NCBI RefSeq assembly: GCF_023498005.1
Contig: NZ_CP097289.1
Location: forward strand, 4,278,001 to 4,342,000
Source of the DNA: Streptomyces durmitorensis
GTDB taxonomy: Bacteria; Actinomycetota; Actinomycetes; Streptomycetales; Streptomycetaceae
DNA length: 64,000 nt
Direction: 5' to 3'
Made by a program: the position numbers and the translations under genes
Shown here: one piece after another, positions 17,113 through 25,017 of the stretch
Numbering within the stretch: the first letter of the stretch is position 1
Layout: the number at the start of each line of letters is the position of its first letter
The notes under the pieces: model-generated
Databases searched by the model: none
What the model was told of the DNA's origin: nothing
Seen by the model: the letters and a program-made list of their open reading frames with translations, nothing else

Positions 17113-18003
17113 TCAGCCGGCCGTCCGCTCCACCGGGATCCACAGCGACGCGTCCGCCTGCGTCCCGTCGTCCGACAGGCGGGTCCGCAGGATCTCGGGC
17201 CCCGGCCTGCTCTGGTACGGATTCGACGGGAACCACTGCGTGAAAACGTCCCGCCACATGTACTGAAGCGTCTGCGGGAACGGCCCCGAGCTCTCGAACA
17301 CGGCCCAGCTCCCCGCCTCGACGGTGAGCGCGTCCATGTCCTCCGGCACCGCTGAACTGCTCACCACACCGTGCCAGTAGTCGAGTTCGGTCCCCTCGGC
17401 GCGGCTCTCGTCGAGCTTGTCACTCACCGAGATGATCCCCTCCGGCTCCTGGTCGGACAGGCTCTCGATGCGTCCCAGTGTCTCCCGGCCGAGCCCTCGG
17501 ATGAACGCGGCGATGTCCGGGTTCACGCCTTCATGCACGAGCGGAACCCGCGCCTTCCTGCCGACGACCCGGAACTCGTCCTTGTCCACGACCTTGTACC
17601 GCATGCTGCTGTTCCCTTCGACGACGAGGCGGAAGGACATCCGAGGCTGGGACTGCAGACTCGCGCCGCTGCGCCTGGCCTCACCGGGACCGACCCCGTG
17701 CATGCCGCGGAACGCCCGCGCGAACGCCTCGCCCGACGAGTAGCCGTAGCGCACGGCCACTTCGAGCAGCGTCCGCTCCCCGGCAAGCACCTCGGCCCCC
17801 GCGACGGTCAGCCGCCGGCGCCGGATGTACTCCGACAGCGGCATCCCCGCCAGCGCGGAGAACAGCCGCCGGAAGTGGTACTCCGACGTCACCGCCGTCC
17901 GCGCCAGGTCGGCCACGTCGATCGTCTGATCGAGATGACTCTCGATGTGCTCCATGGCCAGGTTCAACCGCTCCAGCACCCGGATCTCCTTCCCTTTCGT
18001 CAC
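17113..18003 (-). CDS. AraC-family regulator with GyrI-like effector domain
   Basis: A 296-residue protein. The AraC double helix-turn-helix is at the N-terminus (about 10-110; TIDVADLARTAVTSEYHFRRLF, LEVAVRYGYSSGEAFARAFRGMHG). A GyrI-like small-molecule binding domain lies at about 130-295 (YKVVDKDEFRVVGRKARVPL, WAVFESSGPFPQTLQYMWRDVFTQWFPSNPYQ). This is the Rob/BmrR-type architecture, which senses amphipathic drugs or lipids and activates efflux or detoxification genes. It is monocistronic, and no obvious target lies adjacent. Confidence 0.87.
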   Translation of the reverse strand: MTKGKEIRVLERLNLAMEHIESHLDQTIDVADLARTAVTSEYHFRRLFSALAGMPLSEYIRRRRLTVAGAEVLAGERTLLEVAVRYGYSSGEAFARAFRGMHGVGPGEARRSGASLQSQPRMSFRLVVEGNSSMRYKVVDKDEFRVVGRKARVPLVHEGVNPDIAAFIRGLGRETLGRIESLSDQEPEGIISVSDKLDESRAEGTELDYWHGVVSSSAVPEDMDALTVEAGSWAVFESSGPFPQTLQYMWRDVFTQWFPSNPYQSRPGPEILRTRLSDDGTQADASLWIPVERTAG

Positions 18004-18084
18004 TCACGTTAGGAAGGACCCACCCTGCCGGACCCGACATCCTGTGCCCGGTCCGGTCGGGGTCACGTGGTGACTCGGAGCGGA

Positions 18085-18336
18085 TCAGGCCATCCGTCCG
18101 ACGTGAATCACCACGATGGTGACCGTCTCGTGGGTGATCTCGTACATCACCCGGTACCGGCCGACATGCATGCGCCGCAGATCAGGGGACCCGTACGCAG
18201 CCGTGCCGGCCGGGCGTGGATCGTCGGCCAGCAGGTCCACCGCGTCGAAGAGCTGCTGCAACCCGTCCGGATCGTCCTTCAGGAATCGCGTGGCGGTATC
18301 GATCACTTGCGTGCGCCAGATGATCTGGTAGCTCAC
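18085..18336 (-). CDS. Type II toxin, RelE/ParE superfamily
   Basis: An 83-residue protein of RelE/ParE size and pattern: N-terminal YQIIWRTQVIDTATRFL, central basic LRRMHVGRYRVMYEI and terminal beta-strand TVTIVVIHVGRM. Family members either cut ribosome-bound mRNA or inhibit gyrase. The basic LRR-GRYR-Y block favours the RelE-like side. It is encoded directly behind its antitoxin with an ATGA overlap, the standard order for a YefM/Phd pair. Activity and toxicity are inferred. Confidence 0.85.
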   Translation of the reverse strand: MSYQIIWRTQVIDTATRFLKDDPDGLQQLFDAVDLLADDPRPAGTAAYGSPDLRRMHVGRYRVMYEITHETVTIVVIHVGRMA

Positions 18337-18587
18337 TCACGCTCCAGACCGAGCCGGGCGCGCGCCTCTTCGTGAGGGATTCCGGCAGGAGCACCGGCGG
18401 CCTGCTCCGCCCGGTACTCCGCCAACGCCAACGCGTCTTCCAGGTCGGCCAGTTCCTGCGGATTGATCAGCACAGCCGCCGGCTGCCCGTGATCAGTGAT
18501 GGTGATCCGCTCCCGTGCATGCGCGGTCCGCCGGACCAGCGAGCCGAAACGAGCGCGGGCTTCAGTCATGGGCAGCGTCTCACTCAT
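18333..18587 (-). CDS. Antitoxin, Phd/YefM family
   Basis: An 84-residue protein with the Phd/YefM fold: MTEARARFGSLVRR at the N-terminus, the conserved RITITDHGQPAAVLINPQELADLEDAL block that forms the DNA-binding dimer, and a charged C-terminal tail that should wrap the toxin. ATG at 18587 was chosen over longer frames because the family starts here and the TGTACA operator lies just upstream. The protein neutralises the RelE-like toxin and represses its own operon. Confidence 0.87.
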   Translation of the reverse strand: MSETLPMTEARARFGSLVRRTAHARERITITDHGQPAAVLINPQELADLEDALALAEYRAEQAAGAPAGIPHEEARARLGLERE

Positions 18588-18596
18588 GCACTGAAC

Positions 18597-18622
18597 TGTA
18601 CACTTCCCGCCACTTCTGTACT
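18597..18622. promoter_or_regulatory. YefM-type operator with two TGTAC cores
   Basis: TGTACA at 18597-18602 and TGTACT at 18617-18622 lie 20 bp apart, 10 bp upstream of the antitoxin start. TGTACA is the core of known YefM-YoeB operators, so this is the likely autoregulatory site. Confidence 0.6.
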
Positions 18623-18634
18623 CGAAGTCCTGCG

Positions 18635-19585
18635 TCACCCGAGGCCCCTGGGGGAGATACCCGCCGCCAGCCGCACCGCGTCCGCGTACGCGGCGACGTC
18701 CGTCGGGCCCGGTGCCGGGCGGAAGGTGTCCGGGACGTCCGTCTCCTCCTCGGCGGCGCAGGCCGCGCACAAGCCGTGGCGCCGGACCAGGGGGTCCTCA
18801 TCGCCCGTGGTCTCGCAGAACAGGCAGACCATCACGCGCCGCAGCACCGTCTCGCGGCCGTGGCTCTCGCTGATCTCGGGGGGCATCTTGTCCTCCAGTC
18901 GTCGTTTCGCGATACCGGCCGGATTGTGGAGCTGTTCCGGGAGCCCGGCGGTCAACGCGTGGGTCAGGTGTGTCACGGTCGCCCCGCGCGCGAGCCAGGC
19001 CGCGGCGAGGGGTTCGAGTCGGGCACAGTCCGCCGCCGAGAGCGTCAATCGGGGTTCGGTGCGGCCGAGTTCGGCGAGTGCGCGGTACGCGGTGGAGCGG
19101 GGTGGCGGCACTTCGTCGGCCGGTGGTCCGCCCTCCCCGCCACCGTCGCCGTCAACGCCGTCACCGCCGTAGGGGTCGTCCAGCATCACGCCCCGCACGC
19201 TGCGGCAGAACTCCCACCACCAAGCCGCCGTACGTGGCGTGCGCGACCAGTAGGTGCGGGTCACCCAGCGGCGCGCGCCGTCATCGCGGACGACCTGCTC
19301 TTTGATGCGGCGCAGATGCCCGGCGTGGGACAGGGCCTTCAGCGCACTGCGGACAGCCGCCTGGCCGTACCCCGCGATGTGCGTGGCGAGCGTCTTGTGA
19401 TCCATCGCCGCGCCTTCGGGCAAACGGTCGATGAACCCGGCGATCGACGCTTCACGCTTAGGCAGATGTTCGAAGTCGACGCTTCGGTCCCGCTCTTGGC
19501 CGGGCGCCAGGCGTTTCCCGTACCCCGGGTTGGCCATGGGGTGTGCGGACGCGGGCAGGAGGGAGTTAGGCTCAGTGGAAGCCAT
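18635..19585 (-). CDS. Winged-helix DNA-binding protein with C-terminal zinc ribbon
   Basis: A 316-residue protein. Residues about 40-125 look like a winged helix (REASIAGFIDRLPEGAAMDHKTLATHIAGYGQAAVRSALKALSHAGHLRRI in pieces), resembling MarR/DnaD-type domains. A disordered Gly/Asp-rich linker (GGDGVDGDGGGEGG) follows, then a helical domain, and near residue 260-282 a CxxC-X14-CxxC zinc-ribbon pattern. Proteins of this design occur in many paralogous copies in Streptomyces, often annotated as helix-turn-helix proteins, with no assigned role. ATG at 19585 was chosen; upstream codons lack similarity. Confidence 0.78.
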   Translation of the reverse strand: MASTEPNSLLPASAHPMANPGYGKRLAPGQERDRSVDFEHLPKREASIAGFIDRLPEGAAMDHKTLATHIAGYGQAAVRSALKALSHAGHLRRIKEQVVRDDGARRWVTRTYWSRTPRTAAWWWEFCRSVRGVMLDDPYGGDGVDGDGGGEGGPPADEVPPPRSTAYRALAELGRTEPRLTLSAADCARLEPLAAAWLARGATVTHLTHALTAGLPEQLHNPAGIAKRRLEDKMPPEISESHGRETVLRRVMVCLFCETTGDEDPLVRRHGLCAACAAEEETDVPDTFRPAPGPTDVAAYADAVRLAAGISPRGLG

Positions 19586-19773
19586 CGGATCGTCCTTCAG
19601 CTTTGCGATCTCGTTGGGTAGACCCCGGGCCCGGTGTTCGCAGCACCGACCGGGGTCGTTTGTTGTCGCGAACCTAGAGCACATCGACGCTCGGTCGCGA
19701 CCTGATCACAAATTGTCATCTCCCCTGCTCCAGCCGGGAGTTGAACCGTCTCGGACTGGGCGGGAGGGTGGGT
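19586..19773. other. Intergenic region, no gene seen
   Basis: 188 nt upstream of the winged-helix gene and downstream of the ATPase gene. It carries GGTTCAAGCC and GAGTTGAACCG stretches that resemble tRNA T-arm sequence, but no cloverleaf can be built. No terminator or promoter is clear. Confidence 0.4.
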
Positions 19774-20235
19774 TCAAGCCTTCCAACCACTCCTTGCAAA
19801 AGAGAGCTCGGGGCTCGGAGCTCGGAGCTCGGCCCAGACCGTCTTGCCGATCCGGCGCTCCGTGACGCCCCACGCCGCCGCCGTCGCCTCCACGAGCCGC
19901 AGCCCCCGGCCCGCCTCCGCCTCGGGATCCGCCGGGCGCAGCTCCGGGGCGCGGTCGCCCCGCGCGTCCGACACCTCGATACGGAGCGTGCGCGTCGACT
20001 CCGCGTAGGCGAGGCGGAGTTCGAAGTCCCTTCCGGGTACGTGGCCGTGCGTGACGGCGTTGGCCGCCAGCTCCGCGGTGACGTGGGCCGCCGCGTCGGA
20101 GAGGTCGCTGTCGTGGGGGATTCCCCAGAGGTCCAGCTGGTGGGCCACCAGTCTGCGGGCGAGGCGTGCGCCTCTCCGGGTGGGACTGAGGCGCTGCGCG
20201 AACCGCATTTGGGGGGTGGAGATTTGGGATTCCAT
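19774..20235 (-). CDS. Anti-sigma-factor-like ATPase (HATPase_c, AbaA/WhiJ cassette type)
   Basis: A 153-residue GHKL ATPase-like protein. The N box is at about 54-65 (VTAELAANAVTHGH), the G1-like motif in EVSDARGD and the G2-like motif in EAGRGLRLVEATAA. Related proteins are SpoIIAB/RsbW-type anti-sigma factors; in Streptomyces they are also encoded in WhiJ-like and AbaA-like cassettes next to an XRE regulator and a DUF397 protein, exactly as here. It is divergent from that regulator. A partner sigma factor is not encoded nearby, so the direct target is unknown. Confidence 0.82.
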   Translation of the reverse strand: MESQISTPQMRFAQRLSPTRRGARLARRLVAHQLDLWGIPHDSDLSDAAAHVTAELAANAVTHGHVPGRDFELRLAYAESTRTLRIEVSDARGDRAPELRPADPEAEAGRGLRLVEATAAAWGVTERRIGKTVWAELRAPSPELSFARSGWKA

Positions 20236-20369
20236 GTCACTGAGCGTGGTCGGTGCGCTCTACGCTGACCAGGTACGACGCCGCGACGGAGCGTAGCTGT
20301 ACGGATGCTTTGCGCTGCCTGTCGGGTCGTCGGCCGTGACCACTGGGCGCACCGAAGGCGGTACGGGAC

Positions 20370-21239
20370 ATGGCGAGCACGGAACCTGAGGAGCGGCGCC
20401 CGGAGCGGCCCGCCGAGGAGGACGGCACGGCTCATCTCTTCCGGGCCGTGGGCAAGCAGATCAAGGTCCTGCGCGTCGGCGCGGGGTTGAGCCAGAAGGA
20501 ACTGGGTGCGCGGGCGCACTGCGGGGAGGATCTGGTCTCGGCGATGGAACGGGGCGTTCGCACGCCGCAGCCCGAGTTCTTGGAACTGGCGGATCCGTTG
20601 CTGGGGGCGGGCGGTCTGCTGCTGGCCGTCATCGATGACGTACGGGAGGCGCAGAAGAGGTCGCGTACGCGGCACCCGGAGTGGTACCGGGGGTACGCCA
20701 GCCTGGAGGCGCTGGCGGTCCAGCTCTACGTGTACACCAACCAGTCGGTTCCCGGCCTGTTGCAAACAGAGGCGTACGCACAGGCCATGTTCGCCCAGTG
20801 GAAGCCGCTGCTGAGCGAGGAAACCATCGAGAAACGAGTGGCGGACCGCCTCGCTCGTCAGCAGATCTTCGACCCCTGGCCTTCACCGACGTTCAGCTTC
20901 ATCCTGGACGAGAGCGTGCTGCTGCGACCGATCGGAGGGAAAGTCGTCCACGAGGAGCAACTGCGGAAGCTCCTGCGTATCGGGCGGATGCGGACAGTCC
21001 AACTGCAGGTGATGCCATTGACTCGGGAGGAACAACCCAGCCTGGACGGCCCGTTCACTCTCCTGACGCCCAAAAAGCAGCAGCAGGTGGCGTACATGGA
21101 GATCCACACGTACCCGCGCTTGATCACCGTTCCGGAGGAAGTCCGCGTACTCTCCGTCCGCTATGGGATCCTGCAATCGGAGGCTCTCACACCCCGTGAT
21201 TCGCTGGCCATGATCGAGAAGATGCTGGGAGAACTATGA
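20370..21239 (+). CDS. XRE regulator with DUF5753 domain (WhiJ/Scr1-like)
   Basis: A 289-residue protein with an XRE helix-turn-helix at about residues 28-85 (IKVLRVGAGLSQKELGARAHCGEDLVSAMERG in segments). A C-terminal DUF5753-type domain spans about 100-285 (YTNQSVPGLLQTEAYAQAM, ILDESVLLRPIGG, LQVMPLTREEQPSLDGPF). Such proteins (WhiJ, Scr1) partner with small DUF397 proteins and affect development and antibiotic production in S. coelicolor. The stop overlaps the DUF397 start (ATGA), so the two are coupled. Confidence 0.9.
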   Translation: MASTEPEERRPERPAEEDGTAHLFRAVGKQIKVLRVGAGLSQKELGARAHCGEDLVSAMERGVRTPQPEFLELADPLLGAGGLLLAVIDDVREAQKRSRTRHPEWYRGYASLEALAVQLYVYTNQSVPGLLQTEAYAQAMFAQWKPLLSEETIEKRVADRLARQQIFDPWPSPTFSFILDESVLLRPIGGKVVHEEQLRKLLRIGRMRTVQLQVMPLTREEQPSLDGPFTLLTPKKQQQVAYMEIHTYPRLITVPEEVRVLSVRYGILQSEALTPRDSLAMIEKMLGEL

Positions 21240-21490
21240 GCACCGAGGAACTCACCTGGTTCAAGTCCAGCTACAGCAGCGGGGGCGGAGGCGAATGCCT
21301 CGAAGTCGCTTACGCCTGGCGCAAGTCCACCCACAGCGGTGGCGAAGGCGGCGAATGCGTGGAGGTATCCCCCTGCCCCCACGCCATCCACGTACGTGAC
21401 TCCAAGAACCCCGAAGGCCCCAACCTCAGCGTCACACCCACCACTTGGGCCGCCTTCATCTCGCACACGCAGGGAACCGCCACCGCGTAG
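21236..21490 (+). CDS. DUF397 protein with duplicated N-terminal motif
   Basis: An 84-residue DUF397 protein, the usual small partner of WhiJ/Scr1-type regulators. It has the typical ending VRDSKNPEGPNLSVTPTTWAAFI. Unusually, the opening motif occurs twice 20 residues apart: WFKSSYSSGGGGECLEV at residue 8 and WRKSTHSGGEGGECVEV at residue 28. This matches a 60-nt tandem duplication (21257 and 21317). DUF397 proteins normally carry one copy and are about 60-65 residues. ATG overlaps the regulator stop. Confidence 0.9.
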   Translation: MSTEELTWFKSSYSSGGGGECLEVAYAWRKSTHSGGEGGECVEVSPCPHAIHVRDSKNPEGPNLSVTPTTWAAFISHTQGTATA

Positions 21491-21820
21491 GCGCCCGCAT
21501 ATCTGAGTCCCACCCGAAGACCAGCCGCGGCCTAACCCGGAAAACGGGTCCCGCGGTGACGAACCGCGTCAGCTCCCGCACGCCCGCGACCGCCTCAGTC
21601 GTGCCCTCCACGATCACCGGCCGGTCGCCGTCGTCCAGGCCACAGGCCGTCCTCCAGCCAGACGCCCCAGACGGGGCGCGTGTGAGGTCGGCCGTCGGGG
21701 CGGGTCGTGGCGATCCAGTACGTGCGGGCCGCGGTCAGCCGCTGGGCCGCCCAGGCCCACGGCAGCAGCTCCCCCGGCCCCAGCCGCCGTCGAGGACCGG
21801 CCGACTTGACATGCAACCAA
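21456..21820 (-). pseudogene. Degenerate PPOX-family (pyridoxamine 5'-phosphate oxidase-like) remnant
   Basis: Reading the minus strand gives a recognisable PPOX start (AAQRLTAARTYWIATTRPDG, then RPHTRPVWGVWLEDGLW) followed by a frame change. In the second frame comes GDRPVIVEGTTEAVAGVREL and, after another gap, GPVFRVRPRLVFGW ending near TRWRF. Relative to the family, roughly 20 residues after GLW and the usual Tyr-Asn-Ala-Lys-Tyr region are missing. The second frame runs into the 3' end of the DUF397 gene, with stop at 21458-21456. It is inactive in all likelihood, with no start or Shine-Dalgarno retained. Confidence 0.65.
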
Positions 21821-21835
21821 ATGGTTGCCAATTTA
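21806..21835 (+). promoter_or_regulatory. Promoter and operator of the ArsR-SRPBCC gene
   Basis: A TTGACA -35 box at 21806-21811 is followed by a perfect inverted repeat GCAACCA-aa-TGGTTGC at 21813-21828. AT-rich sequence where a -10 box would lie (AATTTA near 21830-21835) completes it. An operator in the spacer is ideal for repression by the encoded ArsR domain. Confidence 0.65.
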
Positions 21836-21856
21836 AAAGGGAGGGGGTTGGATGAC

Positions 21857-22645
21857 ATGGACGAGGTGTTCAAGGCACTCGCGGACACGAGCCGAAGGCT
21901 GCTGCTCGACCGGCTGAACGAGCGGGCCGGGCAGAGTCTGCGCGAGCTGTGCGCGGGGCTTGAGATGTCCAGGCAGGCGGTGTCCAAGCACCTGGCGGTG
22001 CTGGAGGGCGCTGGCCTGGTCACGGCGGTCCGGCATGGCCGGGAGAGGCTGCACTACCTCAACCCCGTACCCATCCACGACATTGCCGACCGCTGGATAG
22101 ACCAGTACGAGCGGGGCCGGATGGCCGCGCTCGGCAATCTGAAGGACGCCCTGGAAGGAACGGCGATGAGCAAGCCCGAGTACGTCTACACGATCTACAT
22201 CCACACCACGCCCGAGAAGCTCTGGGAGGGTCTGACCAGCCCGGAGTTCCTGAAGCAGTACCACGGCGGCTGGGCGCCCTCCTCCGACTGGAAGGTCGGC
22301 TCGAAGGTGCTGTGGCCGGTCGAGGACGGCGGCGAGCCGCAGGACCTGGGCCAGGTCGTCACCGAGTCGGAGCCCGGCAAGCGGCTCGCCTACACCTGGC
22401 ACACGCTCCAGCCGATGCACCAGGAGATGTTCGGCATGGGCGACGAGGAGTTCGCAGAGGCGGCCAAGGAGCGCTCGAAGGTCACCTTCGACATCGAGCC
22501 CTCCGAGGAGCCGGACCTTGGCGTCAAGCTGACCATCACGCACGACGGCTTCACCTCGGCCGACTCCAAGATGCTCGCGGGCGTCAAGGACGGCTGGACC
22601 ATGATGCTGTCGGAGCTGAAGACGATCCTCGAGAAGGCCGCCTGA
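21857..22645 (+). CDS. ArsR-family regulator fused to an SRPBCC (AHSA1) domain
   Basis: 262 residues. The N-terminal about 100 are an ArsR winged helix (VFKALADTSRRLLLDRLNE, LCAGLEMSRQAVSKHLAVLEGAGLV). Residues about 104-262 are an SRPBCC/AHSA1-like lipid- or ligand-binding fold (YVYTIYIHTTPEKLWEGLTSPEF, DGWTMMLSELKTIL). These are usually two adjacent genes. Here an internal in-frame ATG at 22166 (MSKPEYVY) is preceded by GGAAGGAA at about 5-nt spacing, so a free SRPBCC protein may also be made. No metal-binding cysteine pair is seen, so it is probably not a metal sensor. GGGAGGGGG precedes ATG 21857. Confidence 0.85.
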   Translation: MDEVFKALADTSRRLLLDRLNERAGQSLRELCAGLEMSRQAVSKHLAVLEGAGLVTAVRHGRERLHYLNPVPIHDIADRWIDQYERGRMAALGNLKDALEGTAMSKPEYVYTIYIHTTPEKLWEGLTSPEFLKQYHGGWAPSSDWKVGSKVLWPVEDGGEPQDLGQVVTESEPGKRLAYTWHTLQPMHQEMFGMGDEEFAEAAKERSKVTFDIEPSEEPDLGVKLTITHDGFTSADSKMLAGVKDGWTMMLSELKTILEKAA

Positions 22646-22678
22646 GGTCGTACTCCTCGTACTTCTGGCAACTCGGGC

Positions 22679-23344
22679 TCAGGGGCGCGGCTCCCCGTTC
22701 CACCGCCACGAAGTGAGCCGTTCCCGCCCCGCCAACTCCCCGCGCCCGGTGGCCCACAGCAGCGTCGGCCACGTTTCCGCGCCCGAGCCCGAGGGGGCGT
22801 CAGGGAACAGGCGGTGGAGGACCCGGGCGCACACGTCGGCGGGCGGGGTCCACTTCAGCCCCAGGCCCGCCGCCAAGTCGTACGTGTGGACCAGGGTTTC
22901 CACGATTCCCATCGCCGCGAAGCCCTCCGGGTCGGAGACCCCGAAGCCGTGGTACGCCCGCGTCGTCGGCGGGGCCGTGCGCACCATGGCGATCAGCAGC
23001 GCGCCGCTCGACTCCAGGACCTGGAGGAGGCCTGCTGGGCCCGCGTCGCGGTTCGCGTGGATGGCGTTGGACGGGCCGCCGGGCCTGCGCGGCTCCCAGA
23101 TGAAGGGGACCTCGTCCGTCAACGGCGGCTGCCGCGGGCCGAGTTGAGCCGCGTACGCGAAGAGGTCGTCGGCGAGGTGCTCGACCGTCTCCCAGCAGTC
23201 CCACTCCAGCGTGCCCGCCTTGCCGTCCCAGGCGGCCGGGGGCGCTTCTCGGAGCGTGGCGAGGGCGAGCTGGACGGCCTGGTCGAGGTCGTCGGGGGTT
23301 ACGGGACCGGGCGTTGCGGGTTCTTGTTCGGCTTGTCGGCGCAT
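22679..23344 (-). CDS. DinB/maleylpyruvate isomerase-like protein
   Basis: A 221-residue protein of the mycothiol-dependent maleylpyruvate isomerase N-terminal (DinB-like four-helix) superfamily. The segment WDCWETVEHLADDLFAYAAQL resembles the first metal-binding helix, and VETLVHTYDLAAGLGL the later one, each with a conserved histidine. Such proteins bind a divalent metal and many use mycothiol. The specific reaction is unknown. ATG at 23344 was chosen; longer frames begin with low-complexity Pro-rich sequence. Confidence 0.75.
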   Translation of the reverse strand: MRRQAEQEPATPGPVTPDDLDQAVQLALATLREAPPAAWDGKAGTLEWDCWETVEHLADDLFAYAAQLGPRQPPLTDEVPFIWEPRRPGGPSNAIHANRDAGPAGLLQVLESSGALLIAMVRTAPPTTRAYHGFGVSDPEGFAAMGIVETLVHTYDLAAGLGLKWTPPADVCARVLHRLFPDAPSGSGAETWPTLLWATGRGELAGRERLTSWRWNGEPRP

Positions 23345-23482
23345 GCGGGAACGGTAGCCGCGCGTCGGGGGAAGGGGAGGGGCAGGGCAAGGCAGGGGCA
23401 CTGCGGGGGTTGCAGGAAAATCCCGGTTCGGGAGGGCATTCCGGGGTCCTGGGCGGGATCTTTCTGCAATCGGGGGCTCTCG

Positions 23483-23558
23483 CGGACCGGCCTCCCACGG
23501 GCTGGACTCTCACGGACTGTCCCCGACGGACCGGCCTCCCACGGGCTGGACTCTCACG
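23483..23558. repeat. 32-bp direct repeats just beyond the MFS stop
   Basis: CGGACCGGCCTCCCACGGGC plus 12 further bases occurs at 23483-23514 and again at 23527-23558 (offset 44 bp). The remainder of 23345-23571 contains no gene. Confidence 0.8.
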
Positions 23559-23571
23559 AACCGGCCCCCGC

Positions 23572-24984
23572 TCAGCCGCGGCCGTCCCTCGGCAGCAGCC
23601 ATGCCGCGAGGGCCGTCGTGGCGCACAGGAGCAAGCCCACCGCGAGGAGCGCCTCGCGCATTCCCGTGGCCGAGAAGCCCGTCCCGCCGTCGGCTGCCAG
23701 GAGCGCGCCGAACAGTGCCACCGCCATCGCGCCGCCCGTCTGGCGCAGGGCGTTGAGCAGGCCGGACGCTGTGCCCGCGCGGTGGGCCGGTACGGCGTCC
23801 ATCAGCAGGGCGGTCAGCGCGGGGACCGCGAACGCGCCGCCCATGCCGGTGGGGACGAGCAGGACGAGCACCAGCCAGAGCGGGGTGTCCGCGGCCAGCG
23901 GCAGTAGGACGAACATGGCGAGCGCGAGCACCGCCTGGCCCGCCACGATGACCCGGCGGCGGCCGATGCGCTCGGCCATGCGCGGCGAGACGAGGTTCGT
24001 CGACGTGATGATGACCGCGAGAGGGACGAACATCAGGCCCGCCGCGATCGCCGACATCCCGCGCAGCTGCTGGAAGTAGAGGCCGAGCAGGAAGACGATC
24101 CCGTAGAAGCCCGCGTTGACGGCGAAGCCGATGGCCAGCGAGACGCTGACCTTCCGCTCCCGCAGCAGGCCCAGCGGGACCATGGGCGCGCGGTGCCGCT
24201 TCTCGGCGGCGTGAAAGCCGAACCCCGCCGCGACGGCGAGGGCGGCGGCGCCGAGCACCGGCGCGCTCGTCCACCCCAGGTGCCCGCCCTCGATGACGGC
24301 GAACGCGAGCCCCGCGAGGGCGAGTACGGCGGTGGCCTGACCGGCGACGTCGATGGGCGCGGGGCGCCGCGCGGAGGGGGCGGTGCGGGCGAGAAGGGCC
24401 AGGATCACGGCCCCTATCGGCAGGTTGAGGAGGAAGACGGCACGCCAGCCCGCCGCCTCGGTGAGTACGCCGCCGAGTACGGGCCCGGCCGCCATGGCCA
24501 CGGAACCGCCCACCGTCCACAGCGCGATGGCGCGGGCACGGCGGCGCGGGTCGTCGTACGCCTGGCGGATCAGCGCGAGCGATGCGGGCATGACGACGGC
24601 CGCGGCCCCGCCCTGTGCCACGCGGGCGGCGATGAGCGCGCCGATGCCGGGGGCGAGGGCGCAGGCGAGCGAGGCAAGGGTGAAGAGGCCGACGCCCCAG
24701 GCGTAGGCACGCCGAGCCCCCGCCCGGTCGGCGAGGGCTCCGGCGGAGAGCATGAGGGCGGCGAACATCAGCGTGTACGCGTCCACGACCCACTGGAGCC
24801 CTGCCATGCCGCCGTGCAGGGAGGTGCGGATGGCGGGCAGGGCGATGTTCACGGCGGACACGTCGACGGTGATGACGGTGAAGCCGAGGAGGGAGGCGAG
24901 GAGGGGGGCGAGGGTCGGGGAGCGGTGGGGAGGGGAGGTGGGCGCGAGGGGAGAGGCCGTGGATGCGGTGGCCGTCTGGGTCAC
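23572..24984 (-). CDS. MFS drug-type exporter (DHA2 family)
   Basis: A 470-residue, very hydrophobic transporter with about 14 membrane segments. Motif A-like sequence GALADRAGARRAY lies in the loop after TM2, and motif C-like GPVLGGVLTEAAGWRAVFLLN is the antiporter signature. The region VDVSAVNIALPAI in TM1 is typical of DHA2 proton antiporters that expel drugs. The start is GTG at 24984 with AGGAG about 9 nt upstream. It is divergent from an XRE regulator at 25271, its probable controller. The stop is followed by 32-bp direct repeats. Confidence 0.9.
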   Translation of the reverse strand: MTQTATASTASPLAPTSPPHRSPTLAPLLASLLGFTVITVDVSAVNIALPAIRTSLHGGMAGLQWVVDAYTLMFAALMLSAGALADRAGARRAYAWGVGLFTLASLACALAPGIGALIAARVAQGGAAAVVMPASLALIRQAYDDPRRRARAIALWTVGGSVAMAAGPVLGGVLTEAAGWRAVFLLNLPIGAVILALLARTAPSARRPAPIDVAGQATAVLALAGLAFAVIEGGHLGWTSAPVLGAAALAVAAGFGFHAAEKRHRAPMVPLGLLRERKVSVSLAIGFAVNAGFYGIVFLLGLYFQQLRGMSAIAAGLMFVPLAVIITSTNLVSPRMAERIGRRRVIVAGQAVLALAMFVLLPLAADTPLWLVLVLLVPTGMGGAFAVPALTALLMDAVPAHRAGTASGLLNALRQTGGAMAVALFGALLAADGGTGFSATGMREALLAVGLLLCATTALAAWLLPRDGRG

Positions 24985-25017
24985 AGGACGACTCCTGAGA
25001 TTCGGGGGGCGGGCGGG

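Noticed and set aside
19725..19800. tRNA-like T-arm sequences (GGTTCAAGCC, GAGTTGAACCG)
   Set aside because: No acceptor stem, anticodon arm or CCA end could be paired on either strand. Also no repeat that would mark an integration site.
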